Source: Rhizobium sp. BK196
GTDB lineage: Bacteria > Pseudomonadota > Alphaproteobacteria > Rhizobiales > Rhizobiaceae
Direction: 5' to 3'
Length of the DNA: 64,000 nt
Assembly: GCF_014193255.1 (NCBI RefSeq)
Contig: NZ_JACHZB010000002.1
Coordinates: 372,001-436,000, forward strand
The notes under the pieces were generated by a model that saw nothing but the letters and a program-made list of their open reading frames with translations, searched no databases and was not told the origin of the DNA. Position numbers and translations under genes: made by a program. This document shows, piece by piece, positions 47,582 through 56,618 of this stretch. Positions within the stretch are counted from its first letter, which is position 1. Each line of letters opens with the position of its first letter.

Positions 47582-48847
47582 TTACCAGCCGCTGCCTTGC
47601 AGCGTCGTCAGATCGGCTTCGAGAAGCTCTAGGTTTTCTTCGGCCGTCCCACTGCCGGAGAGCGTGTTGTGCACGGCGGTCCAGAACTTGGCGGAAACCT
47701 CGTTATACTTGACCTTGGCAACAGCCGACGGACGCGGCACAGCGTTTTCGAAGATCGGCTTCCAGTTCGGCATGAACGGTTGCGCGGCGGCAATGTCCTT
47801 GTCGTCATAAAGCGCCGACAAGGTCGGCAGGTTGGAGAGCTCGATGGCGCGCTGCTTCTGGCTTTCCTTCGACGTCAGGAACTTGACGAGCTCGATCGCC
47901 GCATCTGGGTTCTTCGAATATTTCGAGACGGCGAGATTCCAACCGCCAAGCGTCGAGGAGGGCTTGTCGCCTTCTGCTGCAACGGGAAGCGTCGTCACGT
48001 CGAACTTGCCTTTGACAGGGCTGTCGGCGCCGTTGCCCAGCGCATAGGCGTAAGGCCAGTTACGCATGAAGACGGCATTGCCCGTCTGCCAGACGCCGCG
48101 GGATTCTTCTTCCTGATAGGCGAGTACGCCGCTCGGCGAAATCGTGCCGATCCAGCCCTTGGCGCGATTGAGTGCTGCCGCAGCTTTCTCGTTGTTGATG
48201 GAAATCGTGCCGTCGGTCTCGATGATCTGGCCGCCACCTGAGGACTTGACCCATTCCAGGGCATCGCAGGTCAGGCCTTCATAGGCATTGCCCTGGAAGA
48301 CGTAACCCCAGAGATCCTTCTGACCGGCGGCGCGTTCCTTCTCCTGGATTTCCTTCGCGGTTGCCTCCATCTCGTCCCAGGTCTTCGGCGGTTGCTTGCC
48401 GTATTTCTCAAGCAGATCCTTGCGGTAGAAGAGGGCCGGCGCATCCGTATAAAGCGGCATTGCGACCAGGCGGCCGTTCACGGTTTGGGAGGCAACGATC
48501 GCCGGGAAAAAGTCGCCGACAACATCCTTGGTGGCATCCTTCAAGTCGACAAACTGGTCTGCCAACTGCGGAGCCCAGATAACATCCGTCTGGTAGACAT
48601 CGACATCCGTGTTACCGGCTGCAAGCCAAAGGCGATATTGCGAAAACTGTTCCGTGGACGAAGGCGGCATGGTGACGATCTTGACCGTATTGCCGGTGGC
48701 CTTCTCGAAGGCATCGAGCTGCTTGCGGAACAGATCGAGATTCTTGCCGGTAGAGCTCGCTGAGATGCTGATCTCGGCGGCAAAGGACGGAACTGACGCG
48801 CCAATAAGCGCAGCCGCGATGGCAGCCGCGGTGAAACGAAACTTCAT
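47582..48847 (-). CDS. thuE: Trehalose/maltose/sucrose-binding protein ThuE
   Basis: A 421-residue periplasmic solute-binding protein. The signal peptide MKFRFTAAAIAAALIGASVP ends near SFAAE. Mature features include DVYQTDVIWAPQLADQFVDL and VSKYSKNPDAAIELVKFLT, typical of the MalE-like trehalose-binding group. It is the first gene of the thu operon. GGAGG lies 6 bases before the ATG. Two LacI-type operator candidates are upstream. Confidence 0.93.
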   Translation of the reverse strand: MKFRFTAAAIAAALIGASVPSFAAEISISASSTGKNLDLFRKQLDAFEKATGNTVKIVTMPPSSTEQFSQYRLWLAAGNTDVDVYQTDVIWAPQLADQFVDLKDATKDVVGDFFPAIVASQTVNGRLVAMPLYTDAPALFYRKDLLEKYGKQPPKTWDEMEATAKEIQEKERAAGQKDLWGYVFQGNAYEGLTCDALEWVKSSGGGQIIETDGTISINNEKAAAALNRAKGWIGTISPSGVLAYQEEESRGVWQTGNAVFMRNWPYAYALGNGADSPVKGKFDVTTLPVAAEGDKPSSTLGGWNLAVSKYSKNPDAAIELVKFLTSKESQKQRAIELSNLPTLSALYDDKDIAAAQPFMPNWKPIFENAVPRPSAVAKVKYNEVSAKFWTAVHNTLSGSGTAEENLELLEADLTTLQGSGW

Positions 48848-48871
48848 TTTCTCCTCCCAAAGACCAAATTG

Positions 48872-48881
48872 AAATCGATTT
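48872..48881. promoter_or_regulatory. Candidate ThuR operator near thuE
   Basis: AAATCGATTT, a perfect palindrome with the central CG typical of LacI-family operators, inside CAAATTGAAATCGATTTGG. It is 25 bases upstream of the thuE start. A close match lies at 49044-49053. Inference. Confidence 0.6.
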
Positions 48882-49147
48882 GGTTGGGAAAAACTGGCAG
48901 AAGGCCAGTGTCATGTCAAGGGAGGTTCTTCGTTGCGGCTGGTGCTTGTTTATAACTGAAAAATATCGTTTAAAATCAACAGGGATTCCGAATGGTGGCT
49001 TTCTTAAAATCTGTCGATATTCACCCCAGCGATAGGTAAATTGAAATCGGTTTGAGAAAATATAATCGACGGCTTAGAATGTGGAATTTGCGAGGCCGAA
49101 TGGTATAGATGCCCGGCAGCGCAAAGCGATGAAAGTCATTTCGGTCA
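48882..49147. other. Divergent promoter region between thuE and thuR
   Basis: No gene is seen. The region is AT-rich and carries both candidate ThuR operators (48872-48881 and 49044-49053), about 170 bases apart. Confidence 0.5.
49044..49053. promoter_or_regulatory. Candidate ThuR operator near thuR
   Basis: AAATCGGTTT in the context TTGAAATCGGTTTGA, one base from the palindrome at 48872. It lies about 95 bases before the thuR start and may allow repression of thuR as well as looping with the thuE site. Inference. Confidence 0.5.
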
Positions 49148-50173
49148 ATGAAGCTCAAAGAGTTCGCAAAACAACTTGGATTGTCTCCCACGACCGTCAG
49201 TCGTGCGCTCAGTGGCTATCCCGAGGTAAGCGAGGTGACGCGTGCCCGCGTCGTTCAGGAGGCGGTGCGGCTGGGCTACCGACCGAACGTCAACGCGGTC
49301 AGGCTGAAAACCGGTCGGGTTGGCGCCATCGGCGTTGTCATGGGGCGCGCCGGCGAGTTTCATTTCGCAGAATTCATGGCCGGCATGGCGGAGCGTCTTA
49401 TCACCGAAGACACCGATATTCTGGTCATTCCGATGGCTGATCCCGAATATGATGCCGAGATGCAACTCTACAGGCGGCTGGCGGAAAGTCAGCGGGTGGA
49501 CGCGATCATCGTACATTCGCCTCGACCCAATGATCAGCGTATCGCGTTGCTGCACGAGTTAGGAATGCCGTTTCTCGTTCATGGCCGTTCAGACATAGAC
49601 GTGCCCCATCCCTGGCTCGATATCGACAATGAGGGAGCGGTGCGCCGTGCGACCTCGCATCTGATTGCTCTCGGTCATACGAGGATCGCCATGATCAATG
49701 GCCGTCAGGGCGCAACGTATGCGCTGCATCGCGACATCGGTTATCGCAGTGCCCTGCAGAGCCATGGGATCGAAGTCGATCCGCAACTGATCGCCAACGG
49801 CAATTTCACCGACGAAATCGGCTTCCGCTTTGCACGATCGTTTCTCGAACAGCCGAAGCGGCCGACCGCTTTTGTCGCGGGATCCATGATGACGGCGCTC
49901 GGCATTTACCGCGCCGCGCGTTCGCTGGGGCTCCAGATCGGCAGCGATGTCTCGGTTATCGCTCACGATGACGTCTTTCCCTATTTGACGGCCGACAATA
50001 TGGTCCCGTCGCTGTCGGCAACCCGGTCGTCGATGCGCGCCGCCGGTACGCGATGCGCCGATCTTGTCCTGCAACTTCTGGCCGGGCGTTCGCCCACGGA
50101 GATTCACGAATTGTGGCCGGTTGAGCTGATCCTGCGCGAGTCCACCGGCCCGGTGCGGGAGCTCCAGACGTGA
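49148..50173 (+). CDS. thuR: LacI-family repressor ThuR
   Basis: A 341-residue LacI-type regulator. The helix-turn-helix and hinge read MKLKEFAKQLGLSPTTVSRA then LSGYPEVSEVTRARVVQEAV. The sugar-binding domain follows with IDAIIVHSPRPNDQRI-like strands and DVSVIAHDDVFPYLT. It is divergent from thuE, matching the thuR-thuEFGKAB arrangement of rhizobia. It should respond to the imported disaccharide. No strong ribosome site precedes the ATG. Confidence 0.9.
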   Translation: MKLKEFAKQLGLSPTTVSRALSGYPEVSEVTRARVVQEAVRLGYRPNVNAVRLKTGRVGAIGVVMGRAGEFHFAEFMAGMAERLITEDTDILVIPMADPEYDAEMQLYRRLAESQRVDAIIVHSPRPNDQRIALLHELGMPFLVHGRSDIDVPHPWLDIDNEGAVRRATSHLIALGHTRIAMINGRQGATYALHRDIGYRSALQSHGIEVDPQLIANGNFTDEIGFRFARSFLEQPKRPTAFVAGSMMTALGIYRAARSLGLQIGSDVSVIAHDDVFPYLTADNMVPSLSATRSSMRAAGTRCADLVLQLLAGRSPTEIHELWPVELILRESTGPVRELQT

Positions 50174-50277
50174 GCGATTACTGTTTGTCAGGCCTGCGGA
50201 GAGCCGGACGGGCAGATCGGACAATCGGCGCGGGGAAGATTGGCGCTCGGTCCTCGCAGCCGCCTGACCCTGGCGAT

Positions 50278-51069
50278 TCAGGAGGCTTTGGCCTCGAAAG
50301 TCGGGGCGAAATCACCCAGCGATTTTGCCTTGAGGATCGTGCCTTCGATATCCTCCTCCACGATCGCTTCCAGATCGGCGAAGCTGTCGATGACGTAGTA
50401 GATCGGCTGGAGGATATCGATCCGATAGGGCGTTCTCAGCACGCTCATGAGATCGAACGGTCGAAATTCGCAAGCCTTGCCTTCCATTGCTGCTTTCGCT
50501 TCGCTTGGCGACGAAACGATTCCTGCGCCGAAGCAGCGACGGCCCTCCGGTGTATTGATCAGGCCGAATTCGACAGTGAACCAGAAGATACGGAATAGAT
50601 GCCATGAATAACCCTTGCCGAGGCGGACGGCAGTTTCGCCGAAATGCCGTACGAAATTGGCATAACTCCGATTGGTGAGCATTGGGCAGTGGCCGAAAAC
50701 CTCGTGGAACAGGTCCGGCTCCTCGATATAGTCGATATGCTCGCGACGGCGTAGGAACGTTGCGAGCGGGAATTTGCCTTGTGACAGAAGTTCATAAAAG
50801 CGCGAGGGCGGAATGAGCGCGGGTACGCCTTCCACGCCGAAGCCGGTGGTCTCGTTCAGGCGTCTATTCACATCGAGAAGCTGAGGCACCTTGTCGGGCT
50901 TCAGCCCCAGCATTTGGACGCCAGCAAGATATTCGCGGCAGGCCGTATCGGCGAGCAGCTTCATCTGACGCCGGTAGAGCTCACCCCAGATCGCATCTTC
51001 CTCAGGGGTATAGGCATATAAACCATCAGGGCCGGGCAATTTGGCGGTGTAGCTGCTTTCCTTGGTCAT
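50278..51069 (-). CDS. phhA: Phenylalanine 4-monooxygenase
   Basis: A 263-residue aromatic amino acid hydroxylase. The iron ligands are H122 and H127 in FHEVFGHCPML, with Glu in WFTVEFGLI. It converts phenylalanine to tyrosine using tetrahydropterin. ATG at 51069 follows GGAGG by 8 bases; upstream in-frame ATGs lack one. Divergent from an AsnC/Lrp regulator. The carbinolamine dehydratase gene that often follows is not present here, so pterin recycling must come from elsewhere. Confidence 0.93.
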   Translation of the reverse strand: MTKESSYTAKLPGPDGLYAYTPEEDAIWGELYRRQMKLLADTACREYLAGVQMLGLKPDKVPQLLDVNRRLNETTGFGVEGVPALIPPSRFYELLSQGKFPLATFLRRREHIDYIEEPDLFHEVFGHCPMLTNRSYANFVRHFGETAVRLGKGYSWHLFRIFWFTVEFGLINTPEGRRCFGAGIVSSPSEAKAAMEGKACEFRPFDLMSVLRTPYRIDILQPIYYVIDSFADLEAIVEEDIEGTILKAKSLGDFAPTFEAKAS

Positions 51070-51188
51070 ATTCTGATCCTCCCAAGATAGCGTTTCTGCC
51101 ATTATCACCCGGATTTAGAGGATTTTCTTTTCTTTCCTGGTGCCTATCGCCATAGTGGTGGCAAATATTCCCGAGCGGGATGTGAAAA
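51070..51188. promoter_or_regulatory. Divergent promoter region of phhA and its AsnC-type regulator
   Basis: About 120 bases with a small inverted repeat CTAT-CGCC-ATAG near 51145-51156, a possible operator for the regulator. Weak evidence. Confidence 0.3.
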
Positions 51189-51650
51189 ATGAAAGAATCT
51201 GGGAATTTTCGTCGCAAGCTTCTTCAGCTCATCCAAGCCGACGGTAGCCTTTCGCTGGCAGACCTGGCCGAAAAGGCCGGCATGTCTCAGAGTTCGGCCT
51301 GGCGGAAGATCCAGGAACTGGAGGCCGATGGTGTCATCCGCAAGCGTGTGACGCTGCTCGATCCCGGAAAGCTCGATCTCAAGCTCTGCGTCATCGCGCA
51401 TGTGACACTGGAGGATCATCACGAAGAGGCGGTAGCATCCTTCGCTTCGGTGGTGCTGGAGCGGCCAGAAATCATGGAGTGCTACGCCTTGTCAGGCGCC
51501 TTCGACTACATGCTGAAGATAAGGGCGAGGGACGTGGAAAGCTACGAAGCCTTCATGACGCGCTACCTCATGCGCAACCCGCATGTGCGCACGGTCGTAT
51601 CGAGCTTCGTGTTGCGTGAGCTGAAATTCTCGACCGAACTGCCACTCTGA
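51189..51650 (+). CDS. AsnC/Lrp-family regulator next to phhA
   Basis: A 153-residue regulator. The helix-turn-helix reads LLQLIQADGSLSLADLAEKA then GMSQSSAWRKIQELEADGVI. The effector-binding ferredoxin-like domain ends with VRTVVSSFVLRELKFSTELPL. It faces away from phhA, which it most likely activates in response to phenylalanine or tyrosine. Its end is 14 bases from the end of a second AsnC-type gene on the other strand. Confidence 0.9.
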   Translation: MKESGNFRRKLLQLIQADGSLSLADLAEKAGMSQSSAWRKIQELEADGVIRKRVTLLDPGKLDLKLCVIAHVTLEDHHEEAVASFASVVLERPEIMECYALSGAFDYMLKIRARDVESYEAFMTRYLMRNPHVRTVVSSFVLRELKFSTELPL

Positions 51651-51664
51651 GGCTCGCTGCCGGA

Positions 51665-52165
51665 TCATCGTGTGCTGTCGCCATGCCAACTGCCCGGCAT
51701 ATGTATCGGAAAGCCCTCGAATGTTTTCAGCGTGTCGAGCACGATCGAGGTCTTCACATGCTGCACAGACTCGTGGGGTAACAGAACGTCGTTGACGAAT
51801 TTGGAAAGGTCGGCGAGCCCGCGGGTCGCTACCTTCAGGTGATAGTCCATTTCGCCGGTCAGCGCATAGGCTTCGAGAACTTCCGGCAATCCGTTGATCA
51901 GCTGCGAAAACCTGCGGGCATTGTCTCTGTTGTGGGTGGCAAGCGTCACGGAAATGACCACCAGCATATCCAGACCCAGCTTCTGTTGATCCAGATAGGC
52001 CCGGTAGCTGCGAATATATCCCTCAGACTCCAGTCTGGTGCGCCGGCGCGAGCATTGCGAGGGGGAAAGCGCGATCCGCTCCCCCAGCTCGTTGTTCGTC
52101 AGGCGGCCGTCTTTTTGAAGCTCCTGGAGCAGGCGTAAATCCAATTTGTCGAGCTGTTCATCCAT
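51665..52165 (-). CDS. AsnC/Lrp-family regulator next to hpd
   Basis: A 166-residue regulator starting MDEQLDKLDLRLLQELQKDG, with helix-turn-helix RLTNNELGERIALSPSQCSR and an effector domain containing YALTGEMDYHLKVATR. The two AsnC proteins are clearly related, but the helix-turn-helices differ. It is divergent from hpd, and repeated TTTGCAT-like motifs sit between the two genes. It probably controls the hpd-hmgA run. Confidence 0.9.
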   Translation of the reverse strand: MDEQLDKLDLRLLQELQKDGRLTNNELGERIALSPSQCSRRRTRLESEGYIRSYRAYLDQQKLGLDMLVVISVTLATHNRDNARRFSQLINGLPEVLEAYALTGEMDYHLKVATRGLADLSKFVNDVLLPHESVQHVKTSIVLDTLKTFEGFPIHMPGSWHGDSTR

Positions 52166-52196
52166 TGCGTAAAATCTCCAAAATCCTCACGAACCG

Positions 52197-52268
52197 TGCA
52201 TAGTCTCTTCCTCAGGCATGAAGAATGCAAGAACTTTGCATGCGTTTTGGGCCACACTTTGCATAGTC
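52197..52268. promoter_or_regulatory. Repeated TGCAT sites between the AsnC regulator and hpd
   Basis: TGCATAGTC occurs at 52197-52205 and again at 52260-52268. Between them lies TGCAA-GAACT-TTGCA, a perfect inverted repeat (about 52226-52240), continuing as TTTGCATGC. Multiple spaced copies suit the multimeric Lrp/AsnC proteins. Inference. Confidence 0.5.
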
Positions 52269-52292
52269 AAATCCAGTCCTCAGGAGGAGAAA

Positions 52293-53402
52293 ATGGGTCC
52301 TTTTCCGCATGATGCGCCGCCCTCCGAAATCACCGCCGAGAACCCGGCCGGCACCGACGGATTCGAATTCGTCGAATTCGCCCATCCCGAACCCGAGAAG
52401 CTGCGCGAACTCTTCACGCGCATGGGCTACATCCCAGTCGCAAAGCACAAGACGAAGGACATTACCGTCTGGCGCCAGGGTGACATCAACTATGTCCTGA
52501 ATGCGGAAGTCGGCAGCCATGCTGCGCGTTTCGTCGCAGAGCACGGTCCCTGCGCTCCGTCGATGGCATGGCGCGTGGTCGACGCCAGACACGCATTCGA
52601 TCACGCCGTTTCAAAAGGCGCCGTGCCCTATGACGGCGACGACAAGGCGCTCGACGTCCCGGCGATCGTCGGTATTGGCGGCTCGCTGCTCTATTTCGTC
52701 GAGACCTACGGCGCGAAGGGATCGGCATACGATGCCGAGTTCGACTGGCTTGGCGAGCCTAACCCGCATCCCGAAGGGATCGGTTTTTATTATCTCGACC
52801 ACCTGACTCACAACGTCTTCCGCGGCAACATGGACAAGTGGTGGGATTTTTATCGAAACCTGTTCAATTTCAAGCAGATCCACTTCTTCGACATCGATGG
52901 GCGCATCACCGGTCTGGTGAGCCGCGCCATCACCTCGCCTTGCGGCAAGATCCGTATTCCGCTGAATGAATCGAAGGACGATACGAGCCAGATCGAGGAA
53001 TATCTAAAGAAATACAGAGGTGAGGGCATCCAGCATATCGCCGTTGGAACGGAAGATATCTACGAGGCCACCGACAGGCTTGCCGACAATGGTCTGCGCT
53101 TCATGCCGGGGCCCCCGGAAACCTACTATGACATGTCCTATGAACGTGTGAACGGCCATAGTGAACCTGTCGAGCGCATGAAGAAGCATGGCATCCTCAT
53201 CGACGGCGAAGGCGTGGTGAATGGCGGCATGACGAAAATCCTGCTGCAGATCTTCTCCAAGACTGTCATCGGCCCGATCTTCTTCGAATTCATCCAACGT
53301 AAGGGCGACGAGGGCTTCGGCGAGGGGAATTTCCGCGCTCTCTTCGAGTCGATCGAGGCCGATCAGATCAAGCGTGGTGTCATCGGGACCGCGGCGGAGT
53401 AA
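52293..53402 (+). CDS. hpd: 4-hydroxyphenylpyruvate dioxygenase
   Basis: A 369-residue non-haem iron dioxygenase. Two vicinal-oxygen-chelate modules are seen; iron ligands are expected at His in YLDHLTHNVFRG, His in GEGIQHIAVGTED, and Glu in FFEFIQRKGDEGFGEGNF, the family's signature C-terminal segment. It converts 4-hydroxyphenylpyruvate to homogentisate. ATG at 52293 follows AGGAGGAGAAA; the frame is open further up without a ribosome site. First gene of the tyrosine operon. Confidence 0.95.
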   Translation: MGPFPHDAPPSEITAENPAGTDGFEFVEFAHPEPEKLRELFTRMGYIPVAKHKTKDITVWRQGDINYVLNAEVGSHAARFVAEHGPCAPSMAWRVVDARHAFDHAVSKGAVPYDGDDKALDVPAIVGIGGSLLYFVETYGAKGSAYDAEFDWLGEPNPHPEGIGFYYLDHLTHNVFRGNMDKWWDFYRNLFNFKQIHFFDIDGRITGLVSRAITSPCGKIRIPLNESKDDTSQIEEYLKKYRGEGIQHIAVGTEDIYEATDRLADNGLRFMPGPPETYYDMSYERVNGHSEPVERMKKHGILIDGEGVVNGGMTKILLQIFSKTVIGPIFFEFIQRKGDEGFGEGNFRALFESIEADQIKRGVIGTAAE

Positions 53403-53417
53403 ACTCTCGGGGTCACG

Positions 53418-53443
53418 TCGCGCGTCTGAAAGGGCGCGCGGCG
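53418..53443 (+). terminator. Intercistronic hairpin between hpd and hmgA
   Basis: GTCGCGCG and CGCGCGGC can form an 8-bp stem (one G-T pair) in the 72-base gap between the two genes. There is no T-run, so it may only attenuate transcription or protect mRNA. Confidence 0.35.
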
Positions 53444-53474
53444 TTGCAAGAGTTTCCGGGGGAGGAGTTGAGCA

Positions 53475-54836
53475 ATGGACCAGACATCGATCCAGGCTTC
53501 CGAGGGTGAAGCAGCTATTGCGAACAAGCTGAAATATATGCCGGGGTTCGGCAACGACTTCGAAACGGAGTCGCTTCCCGGCGCCTTGCCGCAGGGCCAG
53601 AACAGCCCTCAGAAATGCAATTACGGTCTTTATGCCGAGCAGCTTTCCGGCTCGCCGTTTACTGCGCCGCGCGGGACGAACGAAAGGTCCTGGCTTTATC
53701 GCATTCGCCCGAGTGTGCGTCACACAGGCCGCTTCTCGAACGCTTCCTACCCGCTCTGGAAAACCGCGCCTTGCCTGGACGAGCATTCGCTCCCCCTCGG
53801 GCAGCTTCGCTGGAATCCCATTCCCGAGCCAACCGAGAAACTGACGTTTCTTCAGGGGGTGCGGACAATGACGACGGCGGGCGATGTCACGACCCAGGTT
53901 GGCATGTCGGCCCACGTCTATGTCTTCAATAAGGACATGGTGGACGATTACTTCTTCAACGCCGATGGTGAGCTGCTGATCGTGCCGCAGCTCGGCGCCA
54001 TCAGGGTGTTCACCGAAATGGGCATCATGGATGTAGAGCCCCTGGAAATATGCCTTATCCCTCGCGGCATGATGTTCAAGGTCCTGTGCAGCGGTGAGCA
54101 GACCGTCTGGCGTGGATATATCTGCGAGAATTACGGCGCGAAATTCACCCTGCCGGACCGCGGTCCCATCGGCGCCAACTGCCTGGCGAATCCGCGCGAC
54201 TTCAAGACACCCGTCGCCGCGTTCGAAGACAAGGAAAAGGCTTGCCGCGTCCATGTGAAGTGGTGCGGAAAATTCTATGTCACCGATATTGGTCATTCAC
54301 CGCTCGACGTGGTGGCCTGGCACGGCAATTATGCCCCCTTCAAATACGATCTGCGGACATTTTCGCCTGTTGGCGCGATCAGCTTTGATCACCCTGATCC
54401 GTCGATTTTTTCGGTGTTGACCGCCCCGACCGAAGATGCCGGCACGGCCAATGTGGATTTTGTGATCTTTCCACCGCGCTGGCTGGTAGCCGAGCACACT
54501 TTCCGTCCGCCCTGGTATCACCGCAATATCATGAGCGAGTTCATGGGCCTGATCCATGGCCAATATGACGCGAAGGAGGAGGGTTTCGTCCCCGGCGGCA
54601 TGAGCCTACACAACATGATGCTTGCCCACGGGCCGGATGCGCTCGCTTTCGAAAAGGCATCCAATGCCGAGCTCAAGCCTGTGAAGCTGGATGACACCAT
54701 GGCCTTCATGTTCGAGACCCGCTATCCGCAGCAATTGACGAAATACGCAGCCGAGCTTGAAACGCTGCAGGATGATTACCTGGAATGCTGGAACGGCCTG
54801 AAACGCAAGTTCGACGGGACCCCCGGTATCAAGTGA
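53475..54836 (+). CDS. hmgA: Homogentisate 1,2-dioxygenase
   Basis: A 453-residue cupin enzyme, the usual length. It begins with [20 protein letters not shown], the family start, and carries [36 protein letters not shown] and [12 protein letters not shown], which hold the iron-binding His/Glu residues. It opens the ring of homogentisate to maleylacetoacetate. GGGAGGAG precedes the start. Confidence 0.95.
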   Translation: MDQTSIQASEGEAAIANKLKYMPGFGNDFETESLPGALPQGQNSPQKCNYGLYAEQLSGSPFTAPRGTNERSWLYRIRPSVRHTGRFSNASYPLWKTAPCLDEHSLPLGQLRWNPIPEPTEKLTFLQGVRTMTTAGDVTTQVGMSAHVYVFNKDMVDDYFFNADGELLIVPQLGAIRVFTEMGIMDVEPLEICLIPRGMMFKVLCSGEQTVWRGYICENYGAKFTLPDRGPIGANCLANPRDFKTPVAAFEDKEKACRVHVKWCGKFYVTDIGHSPLDVVAWHGNYAPFKYDLRTFSPVGAISFDHPDPSIFSVLTAPTEDAGTANVDFVIFPPRWLVAEHTFRPPWYHRNIMSEFMGLIHGQYDAKEEGFVPGGMSLHNMMLAHGPDALAFEKASNAELKPVKLDDTMAFMFETRYPQQLTKYAAELETLQDDYLECWNGLKRKFDGTPGIK

Positions 54837-54885
54837 TGACATCAAGTGAAGATCGGCCAGGCATCCTCTGGCACGGGAATGGGAC

Positions 54886-55911
54886 ATGAAGCTTGCGACG
54901 TTGAAAGACTCCACGAGAGATGGCCGGCTCGTTGTCGTCTCCCGCGACCTTACCTGCTATTCCGAAGTCGGTCACATTGCCCGCACTTTGCAGGCGGCTC
55001 TCGATGACTGGGAGCACGTTGCCCCAAGACTCGAACTGATTGCCGAAGGCATCGAGACCGGAGGCCAGCCGACGACCCGGTTTCACGAACATGACGCCGC
55101 ATCGCCCTTGCCGCGGGCCTACCAATGGGCCGACGGTTCGGCCTACGTCAACCATGTCGAATTGGTACGCAAGGCGAGGGGCGCCGAAATGCCGGCGAGT
55201 TTTTGGACCGATCCGCTGATGTATCAAGGTGGTTCGGACGGGTTCCTCGGGCCGCGCGATCCGATCGTGGTGGCTGACGAAGCTTATGGGATCGATATGG
55301 AGGGGGAGGTTGCCGTCATTACCGGCGACGTTGCCATGGGCTCCAGTCCGGAAACTGCGCGCGATGCCATCCTTCTGGTGATGCTCGTCAACGACGTGTC
55401 GCTGCGCGGTCTCATACCCGACGAGCTGGCAAAGGGATTTGGTTTCTTCCAGTCCAAGCCGGCATCAGCATTTTCCCCGGTCGCGGTGACGCCGGACGAG
55501 CTCGGAGAGGCGTGGGATGGCGGCAAGGTGTGTCTGCCGCTGCTTGTGAGCCTGAACGGCAAGCCATTCGGCAAGGCGAATGCCGGCATCGACATGACGT
55601 TTGATTTTGGCCAGCTCGTCGCCCATGCAGCCAAAACCCGCAATCTGGTGGCCGGAACGATCATCGGCTCGGGCACGGTTTCCAACAAGCTGGATGGCGG
55701 AGCGGGCAGGGCGGTCGAAGACGGAGGGGACGGTTACTCATGCATCGCTGAAGTACGGATGATTGAGACGATCGAGTCCGGGTCGCCGAAAACTCCATAC
55801 ATGAAGTTTGGGGACCATGTTCGCATCGAGATGAAGGATCATGCCGGCCACTCGATCTTCGGAGCGATTGAGCAGACGGTTGAGAAGTATCAGGGGGCTG
55901 GCCTGCAGTGA
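54886..55911 (+). CDS. Fumarylacetoacetate hydrolase-family protein
   Basis: A 341-residue FAH-type hydrolase starting MKLATLKDSTRDGRLVVVSR. The core has MYQGGSDGFLGPRDPIVV, IDMEGEVAVITGDV with metal-binding acidic residues, and GTIIGSGTVSNKL. In this place it should hydrolyse fumarylacetoacetate to fumarate and acetoacetate, the last step of the pathway. It is shorter than eukaryotic FAH but typical of the bacterial group. Its stop overlaps the maiA GTG start by four bases. Confidence 0.9.
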   Translation: MKLATLKDSTRDGRLVVVSRDLTCYSEVGHIARTLQAALDDWEHVAPRLELIAEGIETGGQPTTRFHEHDAASPLPRAYQWADGSAYVNHVELVRKARGAEMPASFWTDPLMYQGGSDGFLGPRDPIVVADEAYGIDMEGEVAVITGDVAMGSSPETARDAILLVMLVNDVSLRGLIPDELAKGFGFFQSKPASAFSPVAVTPDELGEAWDGGKVCLPLLVSLNGKPFGKANAGIDMTFDFGQLVAHAAKTRNLVAGTIIGSGTVSNKLDGGAGRAVEDGGDGYSCIAEVRMIETIESGSPKTPYMKFGDHVRIEMKDHAGHSIFGAIEQTVEKYQGAGLQ

Positions 55912-56540
55912 ATAACGTCATTCTTTACGATTACTGGAGGTCATCGGCGAGCTATCGCGTCCGTATTGCGCTCAATCTCCTGGCGATCGACTACAAAACG
56001 GTACCCATCAACCTGTTGGAGGGAACGCACAGGAAGCCGGAATATCTGGCGCTCAACCCGCAGGGGTTTGTGCCGACATTGGTAATCGACGGGAAAACGC
56101 TGATCCAGTCGCTGGCAATCATCGAGTATCTGGCCGAGCTTCGGCCGGAATGCGGATTACTGCCGCCGGATATTGCCGATCGCCAGAAAGTGCGCGCCTT
56201 CGCATACGCGGTCGCCATGGACATCCATCCCATATGCAACACCCACGTCGTGGCGCATCTCATGACCGTAACGGACAAGGCCGACGCTCGCGAGGAATGG
56301 ATGAAGCATTTCATCACCGACGGACTTCGCAAACTGGAAGCCATGATTAACGGAGCCGATGGAGAGTTCAGCTTCGGAGATACACCGACGATGGCGGACC
56401 TCTGTCTTGTTCCCCAGGTCTACAATGCCCGCCGCTGGGGAGTGGACATGACCGATTTCAAGCGCATCGTCGATATCGATGGCAGATGCGCCAGACTGCC
56501 GGCCTTCCAGGCGGCCCATCCTGACCGCGCGAAACCTTGA
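55908..56540 (+). CDS. maiA: Maleylacetoacetate isomerase
   Basis: A 210-residue zeta-class glutathione transferase from GTG at 55908. It has the zeta motif SSASYRVRIALNLL (the SSC-type N-terminal active site has SSA here), NLLEGTHRKPEYLALNPQGF and IQSLAIIEYLAE for glutathione binding. It isomerises maleylacetoacetate to fumarylacetoacetate using glutathione. It is the last gene of the tyrosine run and is translationally coupled to the hydrolase gene. Confidence 0.93.
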   Translation: MNNVILYDYWRSSASYRVRIALNLLAIDYKTVPINLLEGTHRKPEYLALNPQGFVPTLVIDGKTLIQSLAIIEYLAELRPECGLLPPDIADRQKVRAFAYAVAMDIHPICNTHVVAHLMTVTDKADAREEWMKHFITDGLRKLEAMINGADGEFSFGDTPTMADLCLVPQVYNARRWGVDMTDFKRIVDIDGRCARLPAFQAAHPDRAKP

Positions 56541-56618
56541 CCCAAAACCAGCTCCGGCGGAATGATCCCGAGTCTTGCCGGTTGTTTGATCGAGCCACCG
56601 AGATACTGCCTGAGCTGA

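Noticed and set aside
52999-54296. Minus-strand frame of 430 codons opposite hpd and hmgA
   Set aside because: Both plus-strand genes are conserved enzymes; the antisense frame shows no domain.
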